From contig JADJAE010000165.1 of the NCBI GenBank assembly GCA_016704445.1, forward strand, positions 1 to 64,000: DNA of 64,000 bases, given 5' to 3'. The stretch is from Deltaproteobacteria bacterium (GTDB lineage Bacteria; Myxococcota_A; Polyangia; Polyangiales; Ga0077539). The translations under genes and the position numbers were made by a program. Of this stretch, positions 17,631-27,817 are shown in pieces (positions within the stretch are counted from its first letter, which is position 1; each line of letters begins with the position of its first letter). Below the pieces are notes generated by a model. That model ran no database searches, was not told the origin of the DNA, and saw only the letters and a program-made list of their open reading frames with translations.

Positions 17631-18779
17631 ATGCAACCGAGCACCCAGGGGTCGCTTGACACCACGGCGGAGTCCAAGGTTTCTCTCGCGCCCGTGATCC
17701 CCAACCACGTCGACGATGTCGTCTCCGGCCCGCACTCCCCGGGCAGCGCGAGCTCCATCGGGGCCTTCCTCGCCGCGGTGCGAACGCGCGTCGACGCCCG
17801 CCTGCGGGAGGCGCTCGACGAGTGCGAGGCCTTCACGCTGGAGGCGGCCCCCGACGCCATCGGCATCCTCGAGGCGACGCGCGACCTCACCTTCCGAGGC
17901 GGCAAGCGCCTCCGGCCCGCGCTCCTGGCGGCCTCGGTGGCCTGCATCGACCCGACCGCCTACCCCGATGCGGTGGCCGACCTCGGCGCGGCGCTCGAGC
18001 TGCTGCAGACCTACCTGCTGGTCCACGACGACTGGATGGACGACGACCCGGTGCGCCGAGGCGCCCCTTCGGTGCACGTGGCCCTCGCGAGGCGCTACGG
18101 AGACCCGCACATCGGCGCGAGCGCGGCCATCCTCGCGGGCGACCTCATGGGCACCCTGGTGCATGACCTCGTGGCGCGCATCGAGCTGCCCACCGCGCGC
18201 CGGCGCGCCGTGCTCAAGGCCTTCTGCCGGATGGAGCACGAGGTGATCCTCGGGCAGTGCCTCGACGTCACGCACAGCCCCGACACCGACCGGGTGCACC
18301 ACCTCAAGACCGGCAGCTACACCGTGCGAGGGCCGCTCCTCCTGGGCCTGGAGCTGGCCGGCGGGGGCGAGGCCGCGCGCCGCGCGCTCGACGCCTACGG
18401 GACGCCGCTGGGCGTGGCCTTCCAGCTACGCGACGACATGCTCGGGGCCTTCGGGACCGAGGCCGAGACCGGCAAGCCCGTGGGCGGCGACTTCCGAGAG
18501 GGCAAGCGCACCGCCCTGGTGCAGCACGCGCTCGCCCACCTCGGCGACGCCGGCGCGAAGGAGCTCGCCGGGCTCCTCGGTCACCGCGACGCCTCCGACC
18601 AGGACGTCGCCCGCGCCCGATGCCTCATCGAGGCCTCCGGCGCGAGGGAGCACGTCGAGTCCCGCATCCGGTCGCTGCGAGAGCAGTCCATCGCGGCTTT
18701 ACAGACGGATGTATTGCGACCCGAGGGGCGCGACCTGCTCGCGTCCTTCGCGGCGCTGATGACCGAACGCAGGGTATGA
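17631..18779 (+). CDS. Short-chain polyprenyl diphosphate synthase
   Basis: Condenses isopentenyl diphosphate with an allylic diphosphate to give farnesyl or geranylgeranyl diphosphate. The 382-residue product shows GGKRLRPALL, the first aspartate-rich motif in LLVHDDWMDDDPVRRG (about residues 124-139), the GILAGDLM-type helix, KTGSYT, and the second motif QLRDDMLGAFG, which is the variant common in bacterial and archaeal FPP/GGPP synthases. Residues 1-40 are a non-conserved extension. Its stop overlaps the mevalonate kinase start (ATGA, 18776-18779), placing the end-user synthase at the head of the mevalonate genes. Confidence 0.88.
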   Translation: MQPSTQGSLDTTAESKVSLAPVIPNHVDDVVSGPHSPGSASSIGAFLAAVRTRVDARLREALDECEAFTLEAAPDAIGILEATRDLTFRGGKRLRPALLAASVACIDPTAYPDAVADLGAALELLQTYLLVHDDWMDDDPVRRGAPSVHVALARRYGDPHIGASAAILAGDLMGTLVHDLVARIELPTARRRAVLKAFCRMEHEVILGQCLDVTHSPDTDRVHHLKTGSYTVRGPLLLGLELAGGGEAARRALDAYGTPLGVAFQLRDDMLGAFGTEAETGKPVGGDFREGKRTALVQHALAHLGDAGAKELAGLLGHRDASDQDVARARCLIEASGAREHVESRIRSLREQSIAALQTDVLRPEGRDLLASFAALMTERRV

Positions 18780-19673
18780 CCGCGACGGCGCACGGCAAGA
18801 TCATCCTCCTCGGAGAGCACGCGGTGGTCTACGGCGCCGACGCCCTCGCCGCCTCGCTCTCCCCCGGGGCCGACTGCGAGGCACGAGCCTCCGCGGAGGA
18901 GACGGTGCTCACGGTCGCCCCGTGGGGAAGCTCGTTTCGCCCTGGCGACGGCACCGAGCTGGGGCGCGCCGTGGGGCAGCTCTGCGAGTCGATGGGCTCG
19001 GGCGACGCGGCCCCTGTCGCTGACGCTGCACCTCCCGGGGGGCGGCGGCGTCGGGTCGTCCGCGGCGATGGGCGTGGCGTGCGCCCGCGCCCTCGCGGAG
19101 CTGCAGGGGCGAACGCTCGGGGAGCCGGAGCTGCTGGGCTACGCGCTCGGCTGGGAGCGGGTCTTCCATGGCAACCCCTCGGGGGTCGATCACACCCTGG
19201 CGGCGATCGGGGGCGTCGGGCTCTTCAGCCGCTCGGAGGGCTTTCGTCGGGTGCCCACGAGAGGGGCGCTGCGGCTCTGCGTGGGGGACAGCGGGGAGCG
19301 GTCGTCGACCAGGGAGATGGTCGACGGCGTGGCGAGGCTGCGGGAGCGCCGCCCGGAGGCGATCGATCGCACCGTCGAGGCGATCGGCGTGGTGGCGCGC
19401 AACGGGGCGCTCGCGCTGCAGGCGGGCGACGCCGGCGGCCTCGGCGAGCTGATGAACCTCAACCAGAACCTCCTCGCCTCCCTGCTGGTCTCGACCGAGC
19501 GCCTGGAGGACCTCTGCGCCTCGGCGCGCGGCTCCGGGGCCCTCGGTGCGAAGCTCACCGGCGCGGGCGGCGGAGGCTGCGTGATCGCGCTGGCCCCGGG
19601 CCGCGAAGACCAGGTGCTGCGGGGCTGGACGGCGCTGGGCGTCGAGGGCAGGGTCGTGGAGGTGGGACGGTGA
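18776..19673 (+). CDS. mvk: Mevalonate kinase, one frameshift near 19010
   Basis: Phosphorylates mevalonate in the first kinase step of the mevalonate route. MTATAHGKIILLGEHAVVYG is the diagnostic N-terminus of GHMP-family mevalonate kinases. The first frame degenerates after about residue 80; the next frame supplies LPGGGGVGSSAAMGVACARA, the GHMP ATP-binding loop, then GNPSGVDHT with the catalytic-type Asp and the C-terminal KLTGAGGGGCVIAL. The length is 1 over a multiple of 3, so one extra base, most likely in the C run near 19011, is present. Everything else is intact (about 298 residues), so a sequencing error is the simplest explanation. ATGA/GTGA overlaps join it to its neighbours. Confidence 0.85.
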
Positions 19674-20659
19674 CGGAGTTCTTCGCGAGGGCGCGCGCCA
19701 ACATCGCGCTCAGCAAATACTGGGGCAAGGCCGACCGGGCGCTCAACCTGCCGGCGGTGCCGAGCCTGTCGCTGACCCTCGACGACCTGGTGACGGAGAC
19801 CACCGCGGGGCGAGACGAGTCGCTCACGGCCGACCACGTCGAGCTCGACGGGACGCTCCGTACGGGCGACGAGGCGAAGACCCTCGGGGCCTTCCTGGCG
19901 CTGGTGCGGTCGCGCGCAGGGGTGAGCGAGGGTGCGCCCGGGAGCTTCCTCCGGGTGCGCTCCTTCAACCGCTTTCCGACCGCTTCTGGGCTCGCTTCGA
20001 GCGCCTCGGGCTACGCGGCCCTCGCGGCGGCGGCCACCGCGGCCTACGGGCTGCGGCTCGATGCCCCGGCCCTCTCGGCGCTCGCCCGCCGCGGCAGCGC
20101 CTCGGCGGCTCGCAGCGTGTTCGGGGGATGGGTCGAGCTGCCCGCGGGCGCTCCCGGCGACGACACGACCGGCGCCCATCCGCTCTTTGGCCCCGAGCAC
20201 TGGGACGTCGCCATGGTGCTCGCCCTGGTCGATCGAGGGCCGAAGGACATCGCCTCCCGCGACGGCATGCGCCGCACCGCCGAGACCTCCCCCTACTACG
20301 GCGCCTGGCTCGCGGCCGCGCCGCTGCTGCACGCCAGGGTGAGGGCCGCGGTGACCGCCCGTGACCTCGCGGCGACCGGCGAGGCGATGGAGGCCAGCAC
20401 CATGGCGATGCACGCGAGCGCCTGGGCGGCCCAGCCCGCGGTGCGCTATGCGCGGGGCGTGACCCTCGACGTGCTCGACGTGGTGGCGTCGCTGCGTCGC
20501 AGCGGCGTGGGCGCCTGGGCGACGATGGACGCCGGTCCTCACGTGAAGGTGCTCTGCGCGAGCGCGGACGCGGAGACGGTCGCGGCGAGGCTGCGAGAGA
20601 CGCCGAAGGTGCTGGAGGCGCGCATCGCCCGGCCCGGTGCGGGCATCGAAGCTTCGTGA
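19670..20659 (+). CDS. mvaD: Diphosphomevalonate decarboxylase
   Basis: Converts mevalonate diphosphate to isopentenyl diphosphate with ATP and release of CO2. The 329-residue product starts on a GTG at 19670 (TEFFARARANIALSKYWGK), the diagnostic N-terminus of the family. It carries NLPAVPSLSLTL, FPTASGLASSASGYAAL (the ATP loop with the conserved serine pair), ARRGSASAARSVFGG, and TMDAGPHVKVLC near the C-terminus with the catalytic-type Asp. Its start overlaps the mvk stop and its stop overlaps the pmk start, by 4 bases each. Confidence 0.92.
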   Translation: MTEFFARARANIALSKYWGKADRALNLPAVPSLSLTLDDLVTETTAGRDESLTADHVELDGTLRTGDEAKTLGAFLALVRSRAGVSEGAPGSFLRVRSFNRFPTASGLASSASGYAALAAAATAAYGLRLDAPALSALARRGSASAARSVFGGWVELPAGAPGDDTTGAHPLFGPEHWDVAMVLALVDRGPKDIASRDGMRRTAETSPYYGAWLAAAPLLHARVRAAVTARDLAATGEAMEASTMAMHASAWAAQPAVRYARGVTLDVLDVVASLRRSGVGAWATMDAGPHVKVLCASADAETVAARLRETPKVLEARIARPGAGIEAS

Positions 20660-21623
20660 AGGTCAGGGCCCCAGGCAAGCTGATGCTCGCGGGTGAGTAC
20701 GCGGTGCTGCACGGCGGGGACGCGTGGTGCCTCGCGGTCGATCGCTACGCGGTGGTCAGCGACGCGACGGAGCCCGGCGGTTTCACGCCCCCGGAGGCCT
20801 CGGCGTCGTGGCGGCGGGCGGTGGCGGCGGGGCTGCTGAGCGCGCTTCCCCCGGAAGGGTCGGCGCGCTTCGACCTGACGCAGCTCTCCGGGGGAGTGGG
20901 TCGCAAGCTGGGCCTGGGCAGCAGCGCCGCGGGCTGCGTCGCCGCGCTCGGCTGGGCCATGGAGCGGGAGCAACCGGGTGCCATCGCTCGACACCTCGAG
21001 GCGCTCGCTCGCTGCGCCCGGGAGGGCCACCGCGAGGTGCAGGGCGGAGGCAGCGGCGTCGACGTGCTGACCTCGGCCTGCGGCGGTCTGGTGAGGGTGC
21101 GCTTCGAGCATGGGCTCGAGGGAGCGCCCTCCATCGCCCGCCACGCGATGCCGGAGGGGCTGCGCTGGAGGGTGTTCTGGTCGGGCACCTCGGTGCGCAC
21201 CTCGGAGATGCTGGCGAGGGTGGAGGCCCTGCGCTCGGCCGACCCGGGAGCGCACTCGGCGCGCATCGAGGCCATCGACGAGGGCACTCGGGACTTCGAG
21301 CGGGCGCTCTCGTCGCACGACGTCGCCGGGGTGGTGGCGGCGGTGCAGCGCCTCGGGGCGGCGATGGCGGCGCTCGGCGAGGCGTCCGGAGCGCCCATCG
21401 TGACGCCCCCGATGGCGCGGTTCGCGGCGCGAGCGGAGCAGTTCGGGGCGGCGGTGAAGCCGTCCGGCGCGGGCGGGGGTGACGTGGTGGTCGCCTTCGG
21501 GCAGGACGATGGGGCGATGGCGGCGCTGCGTGAGGCGGCGGCCATCGAGGGCTTCGAGGAGGTCGACCTCGGCGCGGACGGCGCGGGGGTCATCCCCATG
21601 AACACACGGGAGCGGTGCCTGGC

Positions 21624-21627
<4 letters not shown>
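20656..21627 (+). CDS. Phosphomevalonate kinase, GHMP family
   Basis: Phosphorylates phosphomevalonate to the diphosphate. The 323-residue GHMP kinase begins on GTG at 20656 (KVRAPGKLMLAGEYAVLHGG), has VGRKLGLGSSAAGCVAALGW as the ATP loop, GGGSGVDVLTSACGGLV, and the C-terminal AAVKPSGAGGGDVVVAFG. The AGEYAVL motif and operon position, together with a separate mevalonate kinase and decarboxylase, argue for the ERG8-like phosphomevalonate kinase role. The stop overlaps the HMG-CoA reductase start by 4 bases. Confidence 0.85.
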
Positions 21628-22937
<1,310 letters not shown>

Positions 22938-22976
22938 CTTGAGCGCCGCGGCCGCACGGCCGATAGACTGCCGCCG

Positions 22977-23429
22977 ATGATGTCCTTCGAGAGCTTTGTC
23001 CGGCTTGGTTGGAGCTTCTTCCGGACGGTGCTCCGCGGCCTCTTCCCGCGGCGCTCGCAGCTCCCTCGCTTCGAGGCCCAGTACCGCCCCGACGGGGTGC
23101 TCAGCACCGCGGCCCCGGAGGTCGCGGTGCAGGACGGCGCGCAGCGATGCTTCGCCTGCGGGGCCTGCGACGTGGCGGCGCTCGAGCGAGGGGAGTTCGG
23201 CGCCCTCGGCCCGCTCGGCCCGATGGGCTTCGTGGTGGGGGTCTCCCGTCAGGCGGGCATCGACCTCGGGGTGGCCGACGAGCTCCCGGCGGGCCTGCTC
23301 CAGGCGCTCACCGAGGCCTGTCCGGTGCGGGTGCCCTTCGTGCCGCTGGTCGACCTCATCCGCCGCCGGCGCGCGGAGGCTGAATGTTTCGCCCTCGCCC
23401 CGGCATCCCACGCCCGTCCCCCCCGATGA
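22977..23429 (+). CDS. Small protein with CxxCxxC motif, possible Fe-S or zinc site
   Basis: A 150-residue protein. An N-terminal segment (FVRLGWSFFRTVLRGLFPRR) is amphipathic or membrane-associated, and the middle carries RCFACGACDVAAL (CxxCxxC). A later EACPVRVPFVPLV adds a Cys-Pro. The CxxCxxC...CP order recalls half of a ferredoxin-type cluster, though the spacing to the fourth cysteine (about 55 residues) is longer than usual. Ligation of a single Fe-S cluster or zinc is possible. It starts 39 bases after mvaA and overlaps the next membrane-protein gene by 4 bases, so it is probably made with that protein. Confidence 0.6.
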   Translation: MMSFESFVRLGWSFFRTVLRGLFPRRSQLPRFEAQYRPDGVLSTAAPEVAVQDGAQRCFACGACDVAALERGEFGALGPLGPMGFVVGVSRQAGIDLGVADELPAGLLQALTEACPVRVPFVPLVDLIRRRRAEAECFALAPASHARPPR

Positions 23430-24985
23430 ACGCCACCGCTCAAGCCACCGGCCCCAGTTCCGGAAGCGCCGCCCCGCCCGAGAACCGCCTGGGCCTGGCG
23501 ATGCTGTTCGCGCTGCTGGCGATCGGCATCGCCTACATCGCCTACGGGGTCGACGAGAGCCGCGCGGCGGGCATGCCCGCGATGATGCTGGAGTACGCCG
23601 TCTGGATCGGGCTCCTCGGGGTCGCCATGATGCGCTCTCCGAACGCGACGCTCCGGGTGAGCGACCCCTACCTGATGCTCCTGGGCCTGGGCTTCAACTT
23701 CCTCGTCTACCCGGGGATCCTGTGGCTCCACGGCGCCGACATGGAGCGCCAGTGGTTCGAGTTCGGCCGCATCCGGATGGACATCTTCGTGCAGCTCCAG
23801 GCGCTGCACGTGCTCTACATGGTCTCGCTGAGCGCGCTCTATTTCGGCATCGCGCCGCGGCACCGGTACACGCTCCCAGAGGATGCCTCGAGCGCCCCGC
23901 TCCCGGACGGCCGCCCCTGGATCGTCGTCGGCCTGCTGCCGATGCTCTACACCACCGTCCAGCGCATCATCACCACGGGCACCCTCGCGGCGACCCGAAA
24001 CTACGGCGATGTCTGGTCCAGCGAGTACGCCGACGTCACCGCGACGCACGCCGAGGGCGGCAGCGCGCTGGTCGCGTCCCAGTTCCTGGGCAAGGTGTGG
24101 TTTCTCCCGTGGCTGGTGTTCGGCATCGGCGAGGGGCTGCTGCTGGCGAAGCTGCTGAAGCAGGACAGGCGACTGCCGCTGGTGCTCTTCGCGCTGCAGG
24201 CCCCGGTGCTTCTCTTCCTCAACTCCGGCGGGCGCAGCGTGATCGCGGCCCCCTTCCTCATCGCCGTCGTGGTGGCCGACCTCCTGGTCGGGCCCATCCG
24301 CTGGCGCTGGGTGCTCAGCCTCGGCTCCGTCGCCATGGTGGGCCTCAACTTCTTCGGCATCTACCGGGCCTACCGGGAGCGCGATTTCGGCGAGGCCTTC
24401 GCGATGGCCAACGAGCGCTTCAGCACCGTGTCCCGCAGCGAGAGCGTCTCCGCCGAGGGTCCCATCATGCTGATGAAGGAGCACTTCGCGATCGCCTGGA
24501 CGGACGCCAACAACTACTCCCGCGGCGTGGCGTACTTCACCGAGTCGCTCCTCTCGCTGCTGCCCCAGCAGATCGTCCCCGACAAGCTCCACTACATGAA
24601 CACCACGACCTTCCTGTCGAGGGAGTTCCTGGGGCGCGCGGCCGACGTCGGGGGCGGCGTCGCCGGGGCGATCATCGCGGACGGCTACATGATCGGCCGC
24701 GAGCTCGGGGTGATCGCGCTCGGCGCGGTGCTCGGCGCCATCGCCGGAGGCATCAACCGCGCGCTGAGCTGGAGCGGCCACCGCGAAGGGGCCCAGCCGA
24801 TGCTCTGGCAGGTGGTGCTGCTCGTCACCTGGTCGTCGCAGTGCATCCCGTTCTACCGCAACGACCTCTCGGTCGTGATCTCGCAGCTCTTCTCCGTGGT
24901 GGGCATCCCCACCGTGCTCTTCGTCGCGTGGGTGAGCCTCTCGCCCCAGAGCCGATGGACGCGCCGGGTGTCGACGTCGGCGTAG
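23426..24985 (+). CDS. Polytopic membrane protein, oligosaccharide-polymerase-like
   Basis: A 519-residue integral membrane protein with about 10-12 hydrophobic segments and short loops. The long non-membrane stretch around residues 310-400 (FGEAFAMANERFSTVSRSES, then WTDANNYSRGVAYFTESLLS) fits the large periplasmic loop of Wzy/O-antigen polymerase-type proteins, as does the conserved-looking NSGGRSVI and TTTGTLAATRNYGD segment. Sequence alone does not prove the activity; a transporter is the alternative. The ATG at 23426 (MNATAQATG) was chosen because it gives a 4-base overlap with the previous gene; the longer frame upstream reads as antisense-like Arg/Pro. Confidence 0.5.
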   Translation: MNATAQATGPSSGSAAPPENRLGLAMLFALLAIGIAYIAYGVDESRAAGMPAMMLEYAVWIGLLGVAMMRSPNATLRVSDPYLMLLGLGFNFLVYPGILWLHGADMERQWFEFGRIRMDIFVQLQALHVLYMVSLSALYFGIAPRHRYTLPEDASSAPLPDGRPWIVVGLLPMLYTTVQRIITTGTLAATRNYGDVWSSEYADVTATHAEGGSALVASQFLGKVWFLPWLVFGIGEGLLLAKLLKQDRRLPLVLFALQAPVLLFLNSGGRSVIAAPFLIAVVVADLLVGPIRWRWVLSLGSVAMVGLNFFGIYRAYRERDFGEAFAMANERFSTVSRSESVSAEGPIMLMKEHFAIAWTDANNYSRGVAYFTESLLSLLPQQIVPDKLHYMNTTTFLSREFLGRAADVGGGVAGAIIADGYMIGRELGVIALGAVLGAIAGGINRALSWSGHREGAQPMLWQVVLLVTWSSQCIPFYRNDLSVVISQLFSVVGIPTVLFVAWVSLSPQSRWTRRVSTSA

Positions 24986-25026
24986 TCGCCTGCGCGCCTC
25001 CGCGGGATGATGTAGCGTCCGCCGCC

Positions 25027-25947
25027 GTGAAGCTGCGGGTCCGATCGCTGTCGCGACGCTACGAGGGGGTCACCGCCCTCGACGACGTCACCCTCACGAT
25101 CCCGGAGGGGCGCACGGCCCTGCTGGGGCCCAACGGCGCGGGCAAGTCCACGCTGCTCAAGTGCGTGCTGGGCCTGGTGCGCCCCACCGCCGGGGACATC
25201 GAGGTGCTGGGCATCGACCCCCGGCGCGACCCGCTCGGGGTGCGAGCCCGCATCGGCTACATGCCCGAGGACGACGCCCACCTGCCCGACCTCACGGCGG
25301 TCGAGCTCTGCGCGTACGGCGCCGAGCTCGCGGGCCTGCCTCCCCGCGAGGCCATCGACCGCGCCCACGCGGCGCTCTTCTACGTCGGCCTCGACGACAA
25401 GCGATACATGCCCGTGCAGGGCTACTCCACCGGGCTGCGGCAGCGCACCAAGCTCGCGGCGGCCATCGTCCATGACCCGGAGCTGCTCTTCCTCGACGAG
25501 CCCACCAACGGGCTCGACCCGGCCTCCCGCGAGGAGATGCTCTCGCTCATCGCCGACCTCCGGGCGAGGCGCGGGTGCAGCGTGGTGCTCTCCACCCACC
25601 TCCTCGCGGACGTCGAGCGGGTGTGCGACCACGTGGTGGTGCTCAACGCCGGCAAGGTGGTGGCCGACGCGCCGCTGCGAGAGGTGCTCGGCCTGGGAGA
25701 CGGGCGCTACCTGGTGAGGGTGAAGCCCGTGGCCGAGCGCTTCGAGGCCTTCGAGCGGGCGCTGCGCGACCTCGGCTGCGAGAGCGACCCCTCGCCCGAC
25801 GCCCGTGGAGAGTGGATCGTCCGCCCCTCCTCGCCCGACGACCCATCGCCCATCTGGGAGGCCGCCCTCCGAGCGGACGTCCAGGTGCGGCACCTCGCCC
25901 AGCGCAAGGCCTCGCTCGACGAGGCGTTCCTCCGGCTGCTCGCGTGA
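25027..25947 (+). CDS. ABC transporter ATP-binding protein (first exporter)
   Basis: A 306-residue ATPase of the ABC-2 export type. It shows Walker A LLGPNGAGKSTLLKC (residues 36-50), Q-loop region GYMPEDDAHLPDLT, signature YSTGLRQRTKLA (a variant of LSGGQ common in this subfamily), Walker B LLFLDEPTNGLDP and the switch His in STHLLADVE. A C-terminal domain of about 80 residues follows. It starts on GTG at 25027 and overlaps the next permease start (GTGA). The substrate is unknown; the pairing with a single ABC-2 permease gene suggests a homodimeric or two-subunit exporter. Confidence 0.9.
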   Translation: MKLRVRSLSRRYEGVTALDDVTLTIPEGRTALLGPNGAGKSTLLKCVLGLVRPTAGDIEVLGIDPRRDPLGVRARIGYMPEDDAHLPDLTAVELCAYGAELAGLPPREAIDRAHAALFYVGLDDKRYMPVQGYSTGLRQRTKLAAAIVHDPELLFLDEPTNGLDPASREEMLSLIADLRARRGCSVVLSTHLLADVERVCDHVVVLNAGKVVADAPLREVLGLGDGRYLVRVKPVAERFEAFERALRDLGCESDPSPDARGEWIVRPSSPDDPSPIWEAALRADVQVRHLAQRKASLDEAFLRLLA

Positions 25948-26882
25948 ACCCGATGGCCACCTCCCCCTCGCTGAAGCCCGCCTCCTCACCCGCCGGGGTG
26001 GTCCACTCGCTGGCCTACACCCGCTACGCCGGGCCGCGGCGATCGCCGGCCATGGTGCCGCTGGTCATCGCCCGCTACGCCCTGATGGCGCAGCTGCGAC
26101 AGCGGGGCGTCAAGGTCGCCCTGCTCGTGGGCCTGCTGCTCCTCACGATCTTCGCCGCGGCCATGGGCTTCAAGTGGGCCCTCCCCACGATCGTCTCCGG
26201 TTCCGCCTTCGGGGGCGGCGCGATGGCCGCTCCGCAGCTCGCAGAGATGGTGCGCGAGGGCGAGGCCGACGTGCTCACCATGACCCTGCGGGCGCAGTTT
26301 CTCCCGGCCTTCCTGCTGGTGCTCTGGTGCGGCGCGGGGGCCATCTCCGCCGACCTGATGGCGGGCGCCTTCCAGTTTCATTTCTCCCGGCCGGTGAGCC
26401 CGGCGCGCTACCTCGCGGGGCGGATGCTCTCGGCCTCGGGCTGGGCCCTCGCGCTCTCCATGGCCACGCTGCTGGTGCTCTGCATCGAGCGCCTTGCCTT
26501 CCAGTCGACCCCCCTCGGCGCCGCGAGGGCCTTCGGGCTCGGCACCGTCGCCGTGCTGCTCGAGCTCACCTCCATGTCCGCGGTCGCCCTCGGGGTCTCG
26601 TCGCTCACCCGCCGCAAGGGGCTCGCGCAGGCCATGTTCGCGGCCATCGTGTTCGCGGGGTGGGTGCTCTTTCGCAGCCTCGGGGCGCTCATCCGGGCGC
26701 CGTGGGTGAAGACCCTCGACCTGGTGTCGTGCGTCGACGCGATGGTCTCGCAGTTCAACCACGACTCGCCCCTTCGCGGCGCCCAGGCGGCCATTCCGGC
26801 GCTGGCGTGGCTCGTCTGGACGGCCGGGGCGCTCGCCCTCGCGGGCTGGCGGCTGTCGCGCGCGGAGGTCAACCGGGTATGA
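25944..26882 (+). CDS. ABC-2 type permease (first exporter)
   Basis: A 312-residue permease with six hydrophobic segments typical of ABC-2 exporters (for example VKVALLVGLLLLTIFAAAMG and VLWCGAGAISADLMAGAFQF). The loop FHFSRPVSPARYLAGRM is the recognisable conserved cytoplasmic stretch of ABC-2 permeases. A soluble N-terminal tail of about 35 residues precedes the first helix. The GTG at 25944 overlaps the ATPase stop; an ATG 9 bases later is possible. Its stop overlaps the second ATPase start (ATGA). The cargo cannot be read from the sequence. Confidence 0.8.
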   Translation: MNPMATSPSLKPASSPAGVVHSLAYTRYAGPRRSPAMVPLVIARYALMAQLRQRGVKVALLVGLLLLTIFAAAMGFKWALPTIVSGSAFGGGAMAAPQLAEMVREGEADVLTMTLRAQFLPAFLLVLWCGAGAISADLMAGAFQFHFSRPVSPARYLAGRMLSASGWALALSMATLLVLCIERLAFQSTPLGAARAFGLGTVAVLLELTSMSAVALGVSSLTRRKGLAQAMFAAIVFAGWVLFRSLGALIRAPWVKTLDLVSCVDAMVSQFNHDSPLRGAQAAIPALAWLVWTAGALALAGWRLSRAEVNRV

Positions 26883-27817
26883 GCGCGGTGCTTGAATTCG
26901 TGGGCGTCTCCAAGTGGTACGGGGCCGTGCTGGGCCTGCGCGACGTGAGCCTCCAGATCAACCCGGGGATCACCGGGCTGCTCGGCCCCAACGGCGCTGG
27001 CAAGTCCACGCTGCTGAAGTGCATGACCGGCGAGGTGCGGCCCAGCCGGGGCGAGGTGCGGATGTTCGGCCGCCGGGTGCCCGACCCGGAGGTCTTCCGC
27101 AAGCTCGGCTACGCGCCCGAGATCGAGGTCTTCTTCGAGGAGCTGACGGGCCGGGAGTTCGTCGCGCACCTCGCGGAGATCTCCGGCTTCGCCCGCGACG
27201 AGGCCGACCGCCGCGCCGCCGCGGTGCTACAGCGGGTGGGCCTCGAGTCGGCGATGAACCGCAGGGTGAGCACCTACTCCAAGGGCATGCGGCAGCGCAC
27301 CAAGCTGGCGCAGGCGATCCTTCACGAGCCCGAGGTGGTGCTGCTCGACGAGCCGATGACGGGCCTCGACCCGCTGGGGCGGGCGCAGATGGTGGCGCTG
27401 ATCCAGTCGATCGGCGCCGAGGGGCGCACGGTCATCGTGTCGAGCCACATCCTCGACGAGGTCGAGGTGATGACCCGGGAGATCGTGGTGCTCTACCAGG
27501 GACAGCTCCTCGCCCAGGGCGACCTGCACGCCATCCGCGGGCTCATCGACCGGCACCCGCACCACCTCGCGCTCCGCACGCCGAAGCCCCGGGAGCTGGC
27601 CGCCGCGCTCGCCAACGAGGACTTCGTGGTGGCGCTGCGCTTCGACGGGGACGACAGGCTCATGGTCGAGACCCGAGACCCCGACCGCTGCTACTCCGCC
27701 GTGCCTCGCATCGCGAAGCAGCTCGGCCTGCCGCTGCTCTCCCTCACCTCGCCGGACGACAACCTGGGCGCGGTGTTCCGCTACCTGACGATGGGCGCGA
27801 GAGGGGGTGCGGCGTGA
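26879..27817 (+). CDS. ABC transporter ATP-binding protein (second exporter)
   Basis: A 312-residue ATPase, homologous to the first one: Walker A LLGPNGAGKSTLLKC (about residues 35-49), signature YSKGMRQRTKLAQA, Walker B VVLLDEPMTGLDPLGRAQ, switch His in VSSHILDEVE. The first two thirds are the nucleotide-binding domain, the last third (RDPDRCYSAVPRIAKQLG) a regulatory tail. It is paired with the permease that follows (GTGA overlap at 27814). Being tandem to another ATPase-permease pair suggests gene duplication and divergence of the two exporters. Confidence 0.9.
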   Translation: MSAVLEFVGVSKWYGAVLGLRDVSLQINPGITGLLGPNGAGKSTLLKCMTGEVRPSRGEVRMFGRRVPDPEVFRKLGYAPEIEVFFEELTGREFVAHLAEISGFARDEADRRAAAVLQRVGLESAMNRRVSTYSKGMRQRTKLAQAILHEPEVVLLDEPMTGLDPLGRAQMVALIQSIGAEGRTVIVSSHILDEVEVMTREIVVLYQGQLLAQGDLHAIRGLIDRHPHHLALRTPKPRELAAALANEDFVVALRFDGDDRLMVETRDPDRCYSAVPRIAKQLGLPLLSLTSPDDNLGAVFRYLTMGARGGAA

